Below, piece by piece: positions 26,903 to 38,109 of a stretch of DNA of 64,000 nucleotides; positions within the stretch are counted from its first letter, which is position 1, and each line of letters begins with the position of its first letter. Both the position numbers and the translations under genes were made by a program. The notes below the pieces were generated by a model. The model saw only the letters and a list, made by a program, of their open reading frames with translations, made no database searches and was not told where the DNA came from. This DNA is from G965204755 sp965243415 (GTDB lineage Bacteria; Acidobacteriota; Vicinamibacteria; Marinacidobacterales; Marinacidobacteraceae): NCBI GenBank assembly GCA_965243415.1, contig OZ251549.1, positions 1,488,001 to 1,552,000 of the forward strand, read 5' to 3'.

Positions 26903-27243
26903 GCCCCCCCGAATCCGCCGCCCCCCGGCGCCTCCCCGCCCGGGTCGCGGTTCTCCGACCCGGCCGCGGCTTCTTCCTCCAAGCCGATTTCGGCATGGCG
27001 CCGGTCCCCCGCGCCCTGCTCCCGGCGGCCATCGAAGAGCGCCGGGTGGCCTTCGTCGCCGGCAGCGTCTTCCCCGCCGATCCGGAGTCCCCCGCCGCCC
27101 GGGGCACGATGCGCCTCTCCTTCTCGCAGATCCCGAGGGAGCGCATTCGCGAAGCGATGGCCCGCCTCAGAAGGCGCCGTCCGCAGCGCCGCCGCCGCAT
27201 GAGCCCCGGCACCGGCGCCCGCCCGCGAGCGCGCCGGGCCTGA
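26899..27243 (+). pseudogene. Duplicated 3' end of the aminotransferase gene
   Basis: A 114-codon frame starting with a GTG that overlaps the aminotransferase stop. From PGRGFFLQADFG through ALLPAAIEERRVAFVAGSVF to SFSQIPRERIREAMARL it repeats the aminotransferase C terminus with substitutions. Small base changes near 27165 then shift it into an Arg-rich tail. It lacks the whole catalytic domain, so it is a duplication relic. Confidence 0.75.
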
Positions 27244-27250
27244 CGCCGCC

Positions 27251-27844
27251 GTGTCCGACCCCGCCGGCCCGTCCTCCGGCCCCAAGCCCCGGCTGTTCGT
27301 GGTCTCCGGCCCCTCCGGGGTGGGGAAGTCCACCGTCCTGCGCCGGGTCGTCCCGCAGGTCCCCGGCCTCTCCTTCGTGGTCTCCCACACCACCCGGCAG
27401 CGGCGGGAAGGGGAGACGGACGGGCGCGACTACCACTTCGTGAGCGACGCCGAGTTCGACGCGCTCGTCGCCGCCGACGCCTTCGTGGAGTGGGCGTTCG
27501 TCCACGACCACCGCTACGGCACCGGCCGCCGCAGTCTGGAGGCCTCCGGCGGCGGCGACCTGCTCATCGAGGTGGATGTCCAGGGCGCCCGCGCGCTCCG
27601 CGACGAGATCCCCGGGGCGGTCAGCATCTTCATCGCCCCGCCGGAGTTCGCCGACCTCCGCGACCGGCTCACCGGGCGGGGGCGCGAGTCCGAGGCCGAG
27701 GTGCGCCGCCGCCTCCGCACCGCCGAGAGCGAGATGCCCCGGGCCGGGGACTACGACCACCGGATCGTGAACGCCGACCTCGACGCCACCGTGCGCGCGA
27801 TCGTCGCCGTCATCGAGGGGGCGCGCGCCGCCGGTTCCGACTGA
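27251..27844 (+). CDS. gmk: Guanylate kinase
   Basis: A 197-residue enzyme phosphorylating GMP to GDP with ATP. The P-loop is GPSGVGKST (19-27). The GMP-binding segment is SHTTRQRREGETDGRDYHFVS, followed by FVEWAFVHDHRYGT and LLIEVDVQGA, with the lid-like DRLTGRGRESEAEVRRRL. Length and motif order are normal. The start is GTG, 7 bp after the aminotransferase 3' relic. coaBC follows; in many bacteria rpoZ sits between gmk and coaBC, but no rpoZ is visible here. Confidence 0.95.
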   Translation: MSDPAGPSSGPKPRLFVVSGPSGVGKSTVLRRVVPQVPGLSFVVSHTTRQRREGETDGRDYHFVSDAEFDALVAADAFVEWAFVHDHRYGTGRRSLEASGGGDLLIEVDVQGARALRDEIPGAVSIFIAPPEFADLRDRLTGRGRESEAEVRRRLRTAESEMPRAGDYDHRIVNADLDATVRAIVAVIEGARAAGSD

Positions 27845-27909
27845 CGGGACGACGGACCGGGCCGGGGCAGGGGAGGATCGGGAGGAGGCCGGCGCCCCGA
27901 AAAGCGAGA

Positions 27910-29475
27910 ATGGCCGGAGAGATGGCGGAGCGCGAACCGAAGACCGTCCGGAAGGGCCCGAAGGTCGTCCTGGGAGTCACCGGCGGGATCGGCGCCTACC
28001 GCGCCCCGGAGTTGGTCCGGGCCCTGAAGAAGCGGGGGTACCGGGTGCAGGTCGTCCTCACCCGCGCCGGCCGCGCCTTCGTCTCCCCGCTGGCGCTGGC
28101 CACGGTCTCCGGTGAGCCGGTCCTGGAACACCTCTTCGAGCCGCCCGCCGCCGGCGATGGCGACGGAGCGGACGCCCCCGGCGGCGACCCCGCCGACCTC
28201 CGCCACATCTCCCTCACCGAGGAGACCGACCTCTTCCTCGTCGCCCCGGCCACCGCCCACGCGATCGCGCGGCTGGCCCTGGGGCTGGCGGACGACTTCC
28301 TCACCACCTTCGCCCTCGCCTGCCGCGCCCCGCTCCTCATCGCCCCGGCGATGAACACGAACATGCTGGAGCACCCGGCCACCGCCGCCCATCTGGAGAC
28401 CCTCCGGGCGCGGGGAGCGCGGATCCTCCCCCCGGGCCGCGGCGAACTGGCCTGCGGCTGGATGGGCCCGGGCCGCCTCCCGGAGAACGAGACCCTGGTG
28501 GCCGCCATCGAGGAGGCGCTGGGGGAACCCGGCGCCGCGGCCACCGGTCCGGCCGCTCCGTCGGCGTCCAGGGCGACGCCCGCCGAGATCCCCGCCGAGA
28601 TTCCTGCTGCGGAAGACTCCGGGGACGACGATGGGCACGACCTCGGTGCGGACGACCCCGCCGCGGCCGCCGCCGGACCGCTCGCCGGCCGCCGCGTCCT
28701 CATCGCCGCCGGCCCCACCCGGGAACCGCTCGACCCGGTGCGCTTCCTCTCGAACCGCTCCTCCGGGCGGATGGGGTTCGCCCTGGCGCGGGAGGCCCGG
28801 GCGCGGGGCGCCGCGGTGACGCTGATCCTCGGCCCCGGAACCGGGACGCCCCCCGCCGGGTGCCGGGTGCGCCCGGTCGAGACCGCGGTCGAGATGCACC
28901 GGGAAGTCCTCCGGGAATCCCCGGCCTGCGACGCCGTGGTCCTGGCCGCGGCGGTCGCCGACTACCGCCCGGCGGCGCCCTCCCCGGAGAAACACAAGTC
29001 CGGCCCGCAGCGCGGGGCAGGGAACGCCGGGACGGGCAACGACGGGTCGGGGAACGCCGGGGAAGGCAACGGAGGCGCCCCGGTCCTGACCCTGCTCCCG
29101 AACCCCGACATCCTGGCGGACCTGGGCGCCCGCCGGGCCGAGGGCGCCGCCGCCGGCGAGCCGCCCCGCCCCCCGGTCCTCATCGGCTTCGCCGCCGAGA
29201 CCGGCGACCCGGAGGCCGAGGCGGCGCGGAAGTTGGACGCCAAGCGATGCGACCTGATCGTCGGCAACCGCGTCGGCGGGGACCGCGTCTTCGACCGGGA
29301 ACGGACGGAGGCGGTGCTGGTGGAGCGCCGCCCGGAGGGCCCTCCCCGCCGCACCCGCCGCCCCCCGGAGACGAAGGCCCGACTGGCGGCGGCGATCTGG
29401 GCCGTCGCCGCCCGCCGCCTCTCGGAGTCGGAACCCGGCCCCGACGCCGGGGACGACGGCGCGGCCCCCGCATGA
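27910..29475 (+). CDS. coaBC: Bifunctional phosphopantothenoylcysteine decarboxylase / phosphopantothenate-cysteine ligase
   Basis: A 521-residue coenzyme A biosynthesis enzyme. The N-terminal CoaC flavodoxin-like half shows VVLGVTGGIGAYRAPELVR, APATAHAIARLALGLADD and APAMNTNMLEHPAT, with the active-site region GELACGWMGPGRL. The C-terminal CoaB half shows RRVLIAAGPTREPLDPVRF, LSNRSSGRMGFALAREA, VVLAAAVADYRP and VLIGFAAETGD. A longer than usual Ala/Pro/Asp-rich linker (about 205-255) joins the halves, and a Gly/Asn-rich insert (GNAGTGNDGSGNAGEGNGG) sits in CoaB, making the protein ~120 residues longer than typical. ATG at 27910 was chosen; a second ATG 12 bases on is possible. Confidence 0.95.
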   Translation: MAGEMAEREPKTVRKGPKVVLGVTGGIGAYRAPELVRALKKRGYRVQVVLTRAGRAFVSPLALATVSGEPVLEHLFEPPAAGDGDGADAPGGDPADLRHISLTEETDLFLVAPATAHAIARLALGLADDFLTTFALACRAPLLIAPAMNTNMLEHPATAAHLETLRARGARILPPGRGELACGWMGPGRLPENETLVAAIEEALGEPGAAATGPAAPSASRATPAEIPAEIPAAEDSGDDDGHDLGADDPAAAAAGPLAGRRVLIAAGPTREPLDPVRFLSNRSSGRMGFALAREARARGAAVTLILGPGTGTPPAGCRVRPVETAVEMHREVLRESPACDAVVLAAAVADYRPAAPSPEKHKSGPQRGAGNAGTGNDGSGNAGEGNGGAPVLTLLPNPDILADLGARRAEGAAAGEPPRPPVLIGFAAETGDPEAEAARKLDAKRCDLIVGNRVGGDRVFDRERTEAVLVERRPEGPPRRTRRPPETKARLAAAIWAVAARRLSESEPGPDAGDDGAAPA

Positions 29476-29572
29476 CCGATCCCCGCCCGGCTCCCGTTCC
29501 CGGCCCTTGCGCCGCCGCCGCCGACCGGCGGCGCTGACGCTCTACCGCGTCCCCCGAGGACGACACCCCCCG

Positions 29573-29959
29573 ATGGAACTCGACGACCTCACTTTCCGGC
29601 GGGACGCCAGGTCCGGCGGAGAGGCGCTCTACACGATCCTGGTTGACGACCGCGACTCCGGCACGGTGGTTCGCCGCCGGGCCGCCGGGCTCCGGTCGCT
29701 GACCGCCCGGCTGCACTCCGGGCTCGGCGGCGAGATCGTGCTGGCCGACGCTCCGCAGCGGGCCGCCTGGTCGCGCCTCCGGGCCGAGTTGCTCGCGCTG
29801 CTCGACGACGACCCGGACGCCGCCGATCCCGAACCGGCTCCGGAGGCCGCGCCGCCGGAGGCCGCGCCCGCGCCGCCGCCGGAACGCTGCCCGGAAGAAG
29901 GAGGCCGCTCGCGGTCTGACCGAACCCGGCTGGATCGCCCTCCTGAATCGCCCTCCTGA
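29573..29959 (+). CDS. Hypothetical protein (128 aa)
   Basis: A frame starting ATG (MELDDLTFRRDARSGGEALY). The first ~80 residues look like a compact mixed fold (ALYTILVDDRDSGTVV, LHSGLGGEIVLADAPQRAAW, LRAELLALLDDD). The rest is Asp/Glu/Pro/Ala-rich and ends inside a 13 bp tandem repeat. I do not recognise a family; I considered omega (RpoZ) because of the gmk-coaBC context, but the sequence does not resemble it. It may be a lineage-specific protein; the low-complexity tail lowers confidence that the annotated end is meaningful. Confidence 0.45.
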   Translation: MELDDLTFRRDARSGGEALYTILVDDRDSGTVVRRRAAGLRSLTARLHSGLGGEIVLADAPQRAAWSRLRAELLALLDDDPDAADPEPAPEAAPPEAAPAPPPERCPEEGGRSRSDRTRLDRPPESPS

Positions 29960-29977
29960 ATCGCCCTCCTGAATCGC
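29934..29977 (+). repeat. 13 bp tandem repeat (ATCGCCCTCCTGA), about 3.4 copies
   Basis: Perfect copies spanning the stop of the 128-residue hypothetical gene. Each unit carries a TGA in one frame. Confidence 0.85.
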
Positions 29978-30566
29978 CACGTCGGTGCTGATCCGGACCG
30001 CCATCCTGGCAGTGGCCTGCCGATGTCCGTCGCGCTGAAGCGCTGCGGCGCGGTCTTCCCCGCCGCGCTCGTTCGCGCGGGGGACGCCCCTGACCGGGAA
30101 CCGGCCCGGGCCCGCCCGCCCGCCGCCGGTCGAAGTCGGAACCCGCGCCGAATGTCGGCGGCCGTCAGAGCGCCGGCGAGCTGCTCCCCGACCACCGGTC
30201 GTCAGGGCCGGACCCCGGGACCGGCGCCCGGGAACGGCGCCGACCACCCCTGCCACCACCCCTGCCACCACCCCTGCCACCACCCCTGCCACCAACCCTG
30301 ATGAATCCTCGCCGAACGACGAGTCCCCGTCCCGCCGCCGGCCCCGCCCGGCCCCCGCCGCGCCCCGGCGCCGTCCCCCGGTTTCGCTGCCGCTCCGAGC
30401 CCCCCGCCCGCCCCTCCCCGGCGCCGTCCCCGGGGTCCCCCGCCGCCGCCGGCTTCGAACCGCCCCGGGCGGCATCTCGCGCCCGGTTCCCCGCGGCGCC
30501 CTCCCCGGAGCCGGCCCCCGCCCGGGGAGCGATCCACCCCGCCGCGGCGGGGGCCGGAGCCTGAGC
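29960..30566. other. ~600 bp without a supported gene before the UDG gene
   Basis: GC-rich spacer with a 12 bp tandem array at 30242-30299. An 87-codon Pro/Ala/Arg-rich frame from 30301 ends just before the UDG start; it has no recognisable domain and I do not call it. No tRNA or promoter consensus is seen. Confidence 0.5.
30242..30299 (+). repeat. 12 bp tandem repeat (CACCACCCCTGC), about 4.8 copies
   Basis: Near-perfect array in the spacer upstream of the uracil-DNA glycosylase gene; the last unit has one change. Confidence 0.85.
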
Positions 30567-31292
30567 GTGTCCGCGCCCGGCGGCGACCGCGGCTTCCGCG
30601 AGCAACTCGCCGCCCGCCTGCGCCTGCTCCGCAGTTTCACCGAGGTCCCGCTCGGCCTCCCTGTCGCCCCCGACACCGCCCCGCCGGCCCCGCTCCCGGC
30701 CTCGCCCCTGATCTCTCCGCCGGCGGAGACCCTCCCCGAAATCCGGGAGGACCTGGGCGACTGCCAACGATGCGCCCTCGCCGGCGGCCGCACCCACCTG
30801 GTCTTCGGCGTCGGAAACCCGGACGCCGAGATCATGTTCATCGGCGAAGGCCCCGGCGCCGAGGAGGACCGCCGGGGCGAACCCTTCGTCGGCGCCGCCG
30901 GCCAACTGCTGACCCGCATCATCGAGGGAGCCTTCCGCCGCGAGCGCTCCGAGGTGTACATCGCGAACGTGGTCAAGTGCCGCCCGCCGAACAACCGGAA
31001 CCCGGAGCCGGACGAGATCGCCTCCTGCCTCCCCTTCCTGAAGCGCCAGATCGCCTCCGTCCGCCCCCGGGTGATCCTGGTCCTGGGCGCGGTGGCGGCG
31101 AAGGCGCTCCTCCCCGGCGTCCGCAGCATCGGCGCCGCCCGGGGAACCGTCTTCGACTACGAGGGCCTCCCGGTGGTGCCGACCTACCACCCGGCCTACC
31201 TGGTCCGCGCCCAGGGCGAAGCGCTGGCCCGCCTGAAACGCCAGGTCTGGGACGACTGCAAACGCGCCCTCGGAGTCCTCGCCGCCCCCTGA
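30567..31292 (+). CDS. Uracil-DNA glycosylase, family 4 (4Fe-4S)
   Basis: A 241-residue repair enzyme removing uracil from DNA. The four iron-sulfur cysteines have the expected spacing: C66 and C69 (DCQRC), C138 (VVKCRPP) and C154 (IASCLPF). Catalytic and uracil-pocket motifs are GEGPGAEEDRRGEPFVG and PTYHPAYLVR. The N-terminal ~55 residues are Pro/Ala-rich, as in several family 4 enzymes fused to or mistaken for phage polymerase-related proteins. The start is GTG. It stands alone between GC-rich spacers, with the MuF-like gene 220 bp downstream. Confidence 0.92.
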   Translation: MSAPGGDRGFREQLAARLRLLRSFTEVPLGLPVAPDTAPPAPLPASPLISPPAETLPEIREDLGDCQRCALAGGRTHLVFGVGNPDAEIMFIGEGPGAEEDRRGEPFVGAAGQLLTRIIEGAFRRERSEVYIANVVKCRPPNNRNPEPDEIASCLPFLKRQIASVRPRVILVLGAVAAKALLPGVRSIGAARGTVFDYEGLPVVPTYHPAYLVRAQGEALARLKRQVWDDCKRALGVLAAP

Positions 31293-31512
31293 CCCCGCCC
31301 GCTGACCCCGCCCCCGAGCCGCCCGACCCGGCCCGAGCCACCCCGGCCCGCTCCCTCCCGGCCTCCGACCGGGTTCCCGAGCGGGTTCCCGACGCGACCC
31401 CGCCTCCGGGCGGACGCCGCTTCCCGCGTGCCGCGGCGCGTCGTTCCTCCGCCCGCCGCGACCCCGCCCCACGGCGCCGAACCCCCGCCACCGAAGAGAC
31501 CGTTCCCCCGAA

Positions 31513-32868
31513 GTGCCCGACCGCCCCCGCCGAGAGGCCCGATCCCCCGCCGCGCCGACGCCGAGGGAGGCCCTCGAGTACTTCCGCTTCCGCGGACTGC
31601 GGACCGGCTTCGACTACCGCGATGTCTGGCAGGAGGAGCATGCCCTCGCCTTCACCGTCGCCAAGGCGCTGGAGACCGACCTGCTCCAGGAGATCCGCGC
31701 CGCCCTCGACCGCGCCCTCGGCGAAGGCCGGACCTTCCGCCAGTTCCGGAAGGCCCTCACCCCGGTGCTGCGCGAGAGGGGCTGGTGGGGAAAGCAGGAC
31801 CTGCGCGATCCGCTCACCGGCGCGACGGTCCGGGCGCAACTGGGCAGCCGGCGCCGCCTGCGGACGATCTACCGGGCGAACCTCGGCGCCGCCCGCTCCG
31901 CCGGAGTCTGGGACCGGGCGCAGCGCGCGAAAGGGGCTCACCCCTACTTCCTCTACGAACCCGGCCCCGCCGACAGGGGTTGCGGCGGCCACCGGGCCTG
32001 GACGGGAACGCTGCTCCCGATCGACCACCCCTGGTGGAACGACCACTTCCCCCCGAACGGCTGGAACTGCCGCTGCCGGGTCCGTCCGCTCGGCGAGGCC
32101 GAGGCCCGGCGCCGCGGCGGCCCCACCGAGCCCCCGCCGCGGAACGAAGTCCCCTGGTGGAACGAACGCGCCCGGCGCTTCGAGCGCGCGGACGCCGGCC
32201 TCGACCCGGCCTGGGCCACGAACCCCGGAAAGCACCGCGCCGGCGGCCCCCTGGGCTACCTCAAGGAAGCGCTCGACCCGGCCGAAGCGGCCTTCGCCCG
32301 CGCCGCGATCGACTCCCTCCTCGCCAGCCCCATCCTGCCCCGCTTCCGAGCCGAGCCCCGCGGCGACCTGCCGGCCGGAATCTCCGACCGGGAGGTTCGG
32401 GGTTGGTTCGGCGCGAAGACCCAATTGGCCCGACTGCCGGACCGCATCATGGACAAACAGGAGGGCCGCCACCCGGACCCGATGTTCCCGGGTCATCCGA
32501 AACTGACACTGGCGGAATATCGACTTCTGCCTCACATCATCGCGAAGCCCGAGTACGTACTTCGCTATCCGCCATCGGGGCGCGCAGTCGCTGCCTCGAC
32601 CGTGGTTCGTCGGCTGAACCTGATCCGCAGCATCGGCGGAGTGTTCTACAACGCTGTCGCCGAACGCACCGAGGACGGGGCCAAGGTCGAGATCATCAGC
32701 CTCCACCGAATCAACGGAGGCCGGCGTCGAGTCGAACGCATGGCCCGACGGTCCCTGAAGGTCTTTCGGCGACCGTCTCTTCAACTGGGTGGGACTGCGC
32801 CTGGTAGTCCCGTGGGGCCGCCCGACGGACTCCCACAAAACCGTCGCTCGACGAAGTCGAGTCCCTGA
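31513..32868 (+). CDS. Phage MuF-like (Mu gpF) protein with probable C-terminal PBECR-type nuclease domain
   Basis: A 451-residue protein starting GTG. The middle carries the Mu F-like minor head signature: RTIYRANLGAARSAGVWDRA, then HRAWTGTLLPIDHPWWNDH and FPPNGWNCRCRVRPL. The C-terminal ~100 residues (HPKLTLAEYRLLPHIIAKPE ... VFYNAVAERT ... VEIISLHRI) resemble the Barnase-EndoU-ColicinE5-RelE-like domains (PBECR group) known as toxins at the ends of MuF proteins; that match is by pattern only. No portal, terminase, protease or tail gene is near, so it is not part of a recognisable prophage. The last ~25 codons run into the first hairpin repeat unit, so the native C terminus may have been replaced. 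No immunity gene is obvious downstream. Confidence 0.65.
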   Translation: MPDRPRREARSPAAPTPREALEYFRFRGLRTGFDYRDVWQEEHALAFTVAKALETDLLQEIRAALDRALGEGRTFRQFRKALTPVLRERGWWGKQDLRDPLTGATVRAQLGSRRRLRTIYRANLGAARSAGVWDRAQRAKGAHPYFLYEPGPADRGCGGHRAWTGTLLPIDHPWWNDHFPPNGWNCRCRVRPLGEAEARRRGGPTEPPPRNEVPWWNERARRFERADAGLDPAWATNPGKHRAGGPLGYLKEALDPAEAAFARAAIDSLLASPILPRFRAEPRGDLPAGISDREVRGWFGAKTQLARLPDRIMDKQEGRHPDPMFPGHPKLTLAEYRLLPHIIAKPEYVLRYPPSGRAVAASTVVRRLNLIRSIGGVFYNAVAERTEDGAKVEIISLHRINGGRRRVERMARRSLKVFRRPSLQLGGTAPGSPVGPPDGLPQNRRSTKSSP

Positions 32869-33925
32869 TGTTGGGTTTCCAGGCAATCCCTCATCGCTGG
32901 AAGGCGAAGGGCGGAAATGGGATACGACCCTTAAAGACGAAGCATAGCATCGTCGTGCGTGTTCCGCCGGACTCCGATCCCCGGCACCGACTTCGTCCAC
33001 CGAACCCCCGCCGGCCGAGAGGCCGGGCACTCCGATGGCGGTTCGACTGGCTCGCAGACGGAGGCGGGTTGGGACTGCGCCTGGTAGTCCCGTGGGGCCG
33101 CCCGCGGGCGCCGCTACTACCCGCGCTCGGCAAGCCGAGTCCCTGCTATTGGAGGCGCCAGGCGCTCCTCACCCCTACGGGGCGTGCAAGTAGGAAGCGG
33201 CCCTTGCGACAGAGGATAGCACGCTGTCGCGGGTACAGCCGGACCCCGACTCCGCCCGCCCGCCGGACCGGGCCGCCGCCCGCCCGCGCGATCGCTGCGC
33301 CGGCGTTATTTCGGACGGTGGCTCCGCTCCGCCACCGGCGTGGTGTTTCGCGACCCACTCCCGCCACGGAGCGGGTCGGGACTGCGCCTGGTAGTCCCGT
33401 GGGGCCGCCCGACGGACTCCCACAAAACCGTCGCTCGACGAAGTCGAGTCCCTGGTATCGGGTTTCCAGGCAATCCCTCAGCGCCCGGAGGCGCGGGGCG
33501 GAAATGGGAGGCGATCCTTGCGAAGGAAGATGGCGCACCGACCCGGGGCGCCGCCCGCCCACGCGATCGCTGCGTCTTCCTCGGACGGTGGCTCCACTCC
33601 GCCACCCGGCGAACGATTCCGCTCCCTTGCCGGACACTGACAGCGACACTTTTCTTCGCGTCGTGACACCGCGCCCGCTCCGCGCATGACGACGAACCAG
33701 GCGAGACCGGGAGGGATGACCAACGGATATTCCGCGAACCGCTCCCGCCACGGAAGCGGATTGGGACTGCGCCTGGTAGTCCCGCGGGGCCGCCCGCGGG
33801 CGCCGCTACTACCCGCGCTCGGCATGCCGAGTCCCTGCTGTCGGAGGGGCCAGGCGCTCCTCACCCTGAGCGGGAGTGCAAGTAGGAGACGGCCCTTGCG
33901 GAAGAGGATAGCCTGCTGTGTCGGG
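32791..33925 (+). repeat. Four tandem copies of a hairpin-rich ~150 bp element in ~280-395 bp units
   Basis: Copies start at 32791, 33071, 33378 and 33773, each with GGGACTGCGCCTGGTAGTCC, which folds as GGGACT/AGTCCC. They alternate in two subtypes (1 and 3; 2 and 4). A second hairpin is kept although its sequence differs: CTCGACGAAGTCGAG (32847-32861, 33434-33448) against CTCGGCAAGCCGAG (33126-33139) and CTCGGCATGCCGAG (33818-33831). Further stems include GCAAG/CTTGC in copies 2 and 4, and GGTGGC/GCCACC in the spacers. One reading frame (GLRLVVPWGRP) also stays open in all four. I see no gene here; a structured RNA or a mobile repeat is possible. Confidence 0.75.
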
Positions 33926-34018
33926 CGGCGGCGCGAACTCCGACCCGGCCCGCCCGCAGCGCCATGACACCTCCTGTCCGCCCGGGCTGCGACAGTTCCC
34001 TTCCCGCCGCCGACACCG

Positions 34019-36613
<2,595 letters not shown>

Positions 36614-36913
36614 ACCTCGAAATCCCTGACCCCCGAATTACCTGACGCCCGAACCCCTGACGCCCGAACCCCTGACGCCCGAATTCCTGACCCCCGAACC
36701 CCTGAAACCGAAGGAGATCCCGCACCGAACGAACCTCCCGGAACCCGAACGAACCTCCCGGAACCCGAACGAACCCCCCGGGCGGGGAACAACCCCCCGA
36801 CCCGCCGTCGTCCCGGCTCCACCCCACCCTCCCGCCCGTCCCGGAGGTGAGGAAACCCCGCCGACCTTCCCCGGGCCCGGTTCGCCCGGACTCCGCCGGG
36901 ATTCGGCCTCCCG

Positions 36914-37013
36914 GTGACCGCCGACCCGCCGGCCCGACCCGAAGTCCGCCGCCGTTTCCGCCGCTGCCGGGAGATCCCGGAACTCTCCCGCCGCCTCACC
37001 ATCGAAACGAACC
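36914..37013 (+). pseudogene. Duplicated 3' end of priA
   Basis: Begins GTGACCGCCGACCCGCC and encodes ADPPARPEVRRRFRRC and ELSRRLTIETNP, almost the same as the PriA C terminus, but the stop codon has been lost. No helicase motif is included. Confidence 0.8.
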
Positions 37014-37080
37014 CCCGAGCCCCCGACCCCCGACTCCCCAACTCCCGAGAACGAAGGAGGTCCGGCGCCGAACGAGCCCC

Positions 37081-37180
37081 GGAACCGGAACGAACTCCCC
37101 GGAACCGGAACGAACTCCCCGGAACCGGAACGAACTCCCCGGAACCGGAACGAACTCCCCGGAACCGGAACGAACTCCCT
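37081..37180 (+). repeat. Perfect 20 bp tandem repeat, 5 copies
   Basis: GGAACCGGAACGAACTCCCC repeated five times head to tail, the last with one change (final T). Confidence 0.95.
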
Positions 37181-37987
37181 GCCGCGCCCCCCGACCCGCC
37201 GGCCCTCCGGCTCCACCCGGTGGTCCCCCCCGTCCCGGAAGTCGGGAACCCCGCCCTCCTTCCTCCGGGGCCGGCTCGCCCGGAACACCGCCGGGCTCCG
37301 GCCTTCCAGGCTCGGGCTCCCGGTTCGGCGTCCCCGGTTCGGCGTCCCCGGCTCACCCCACCGGTTCGGCCGGCTGTGCTCGCCGGCAGCAGCGACCGCT
37401 CGCCGCCGGCCGGGGTTGCCCTCGATACCGCTGCTTCCGGCCGCCCCGCCCGACTCGAGCCCTCCCTTCTTCCCGGCGCCCGAGGGGGGAGCGACGACGC
37501 GGAGGACGACGACGGGGAGACGGGGAAGTCCCGCCTTCCTCCCGGCCGCCCAAGGGGGGAGCTGGTTCAGCGCCCAGCCCGCCGCCTCTACGGAGCCTTC
37601 CTCCCGGCGCCCAAGCGGGGAGCCCCGTTCCGGGCGTTCGGCCGCCGCCGACCCGCGCCCCCCGGCGGGCCCGCCCGGATTCCACTGCGATTCGCCCTCC
37701 CGGATGCCGCCCGCCACCCTCCCGGGGAGGACGGGTGGCGGCGCTCTCCGGGTTTTCCGGGCGGCGGGGATCCGGGCGGCGGGGAACAGCGGGAACGGAG
37801 CGCCCGGCCGGAAGGGCGCGGCGAGGGGCGGGGCCGTCTTCGTCGTCCCCGGGTCTTTCGTCTTCGGGAGTCTTCGGGAGCCCCGGCGAGCGCCCGCCCG
37901 CCGCCGGTTCCGGAGGTTCCGCCGCCATCCGGCGCTCCCGGGACCGCTCCGGAACGGGTCGTCGCCGGAGGGTTCCCGGAATCGCGC

Positions 37988-38017
37988 TTGACACGGGGAG
38001 GAGCGGCGACCTACAAT
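37988..38017 (+). promoter_or_regulatory. Consensus sigma70-type promoter for the tRNA-Thr/tuf cluster
   Basis: TTGACA (37988-37993), an 18 bp spacer and TACAAT (38012-38017), placing the start near 38024, about 13 bp before tRNA-Thr. It is one of the two best promoters in the window. Confidence 0.85.
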
Positions 38018-38036
38018 CATTCGTTCGCCGGTGCTC

Positions 38037-38109
38037 GCTGGCGTAGCTCAGGAGGCAGAGCAGCTGATTTGTAATCAGCCGGTCAAGGGTTCAACTCCCT
38101 TCGCCAGCC
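38037..38109 (+). tRNA. tRNA-Thr (anticodon TGT)
   Basis: Acceptor GCTGGCG/CGCCAGC, anticodon arm GCTGA-TTTGTAA-TCAGC, T-arm AAGGG-TTCAACT-CCCTT. CCA is not encoded. First of a Thr-Tyr-Gly-Thr-tuf run, the same order as E. coli thrU-tyrU-glyT-thrT-tufB. Confidence 0.95.

Larger units (their letters stand above)
36614..37987. other. 1.4 kb repeat-rich spacer between priA and tRNA-Thr
   Basis: No supported gene. The stretch is built from duplications: 15 bp units (CCCCTGACGCCCGAA-like) at 36621-36706, a 23 bp direct repeat at 36732-36778, a copy of the priA 3' end at 36914-37013, and a perfect 20 bp array at 37081-37180. A roughly 390 bp unit (priA end plus following sequence) is repeated twice in tandem. 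Three copies of a CCGGCGCCCAAG-like segment occur at 37460-37620. Long open frames exist but are compositional. Confidence 0.6.

Noticed and set aside
29573..29959. RpoZ (omega) in the gmk-coaBC neighbourhood.
   Set aside because: The sequence lacks the RPxxLxxxxxxxRxxLVxxAAxRAR-like omega signature and lies after coaBC, so it is left as hypothetical.
30301..30564. An 87-residue protein upstream of the UDG gene.
   Set aside because: It is almost entirely Pro/Ala/Arg/Ser with no fold-like pattern and no ribosome site; probably compositional.
31293..33960. A prophage around the MuF-like gene.
   Set aside because: No terminase, portal, capsid, tail, integrase or att-like repeats are seen; flanking genes are UDG and priA.
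37081..37180. CRISPR array.
   Set aside because: The 20 bp units are directly adjacent with no spacers; the same is true of the other tandem arrays, and no cas gene is present.
36914..38074. A 386-codon protein from the priA 3' copy towards tRNA-Thr.
   Set aside because: It results from stop loss in a duplicated fragment, followed by repeat arrays (EPERTPRNRNELPGTG repeats), and overlaps the tRNA-Thr gene.
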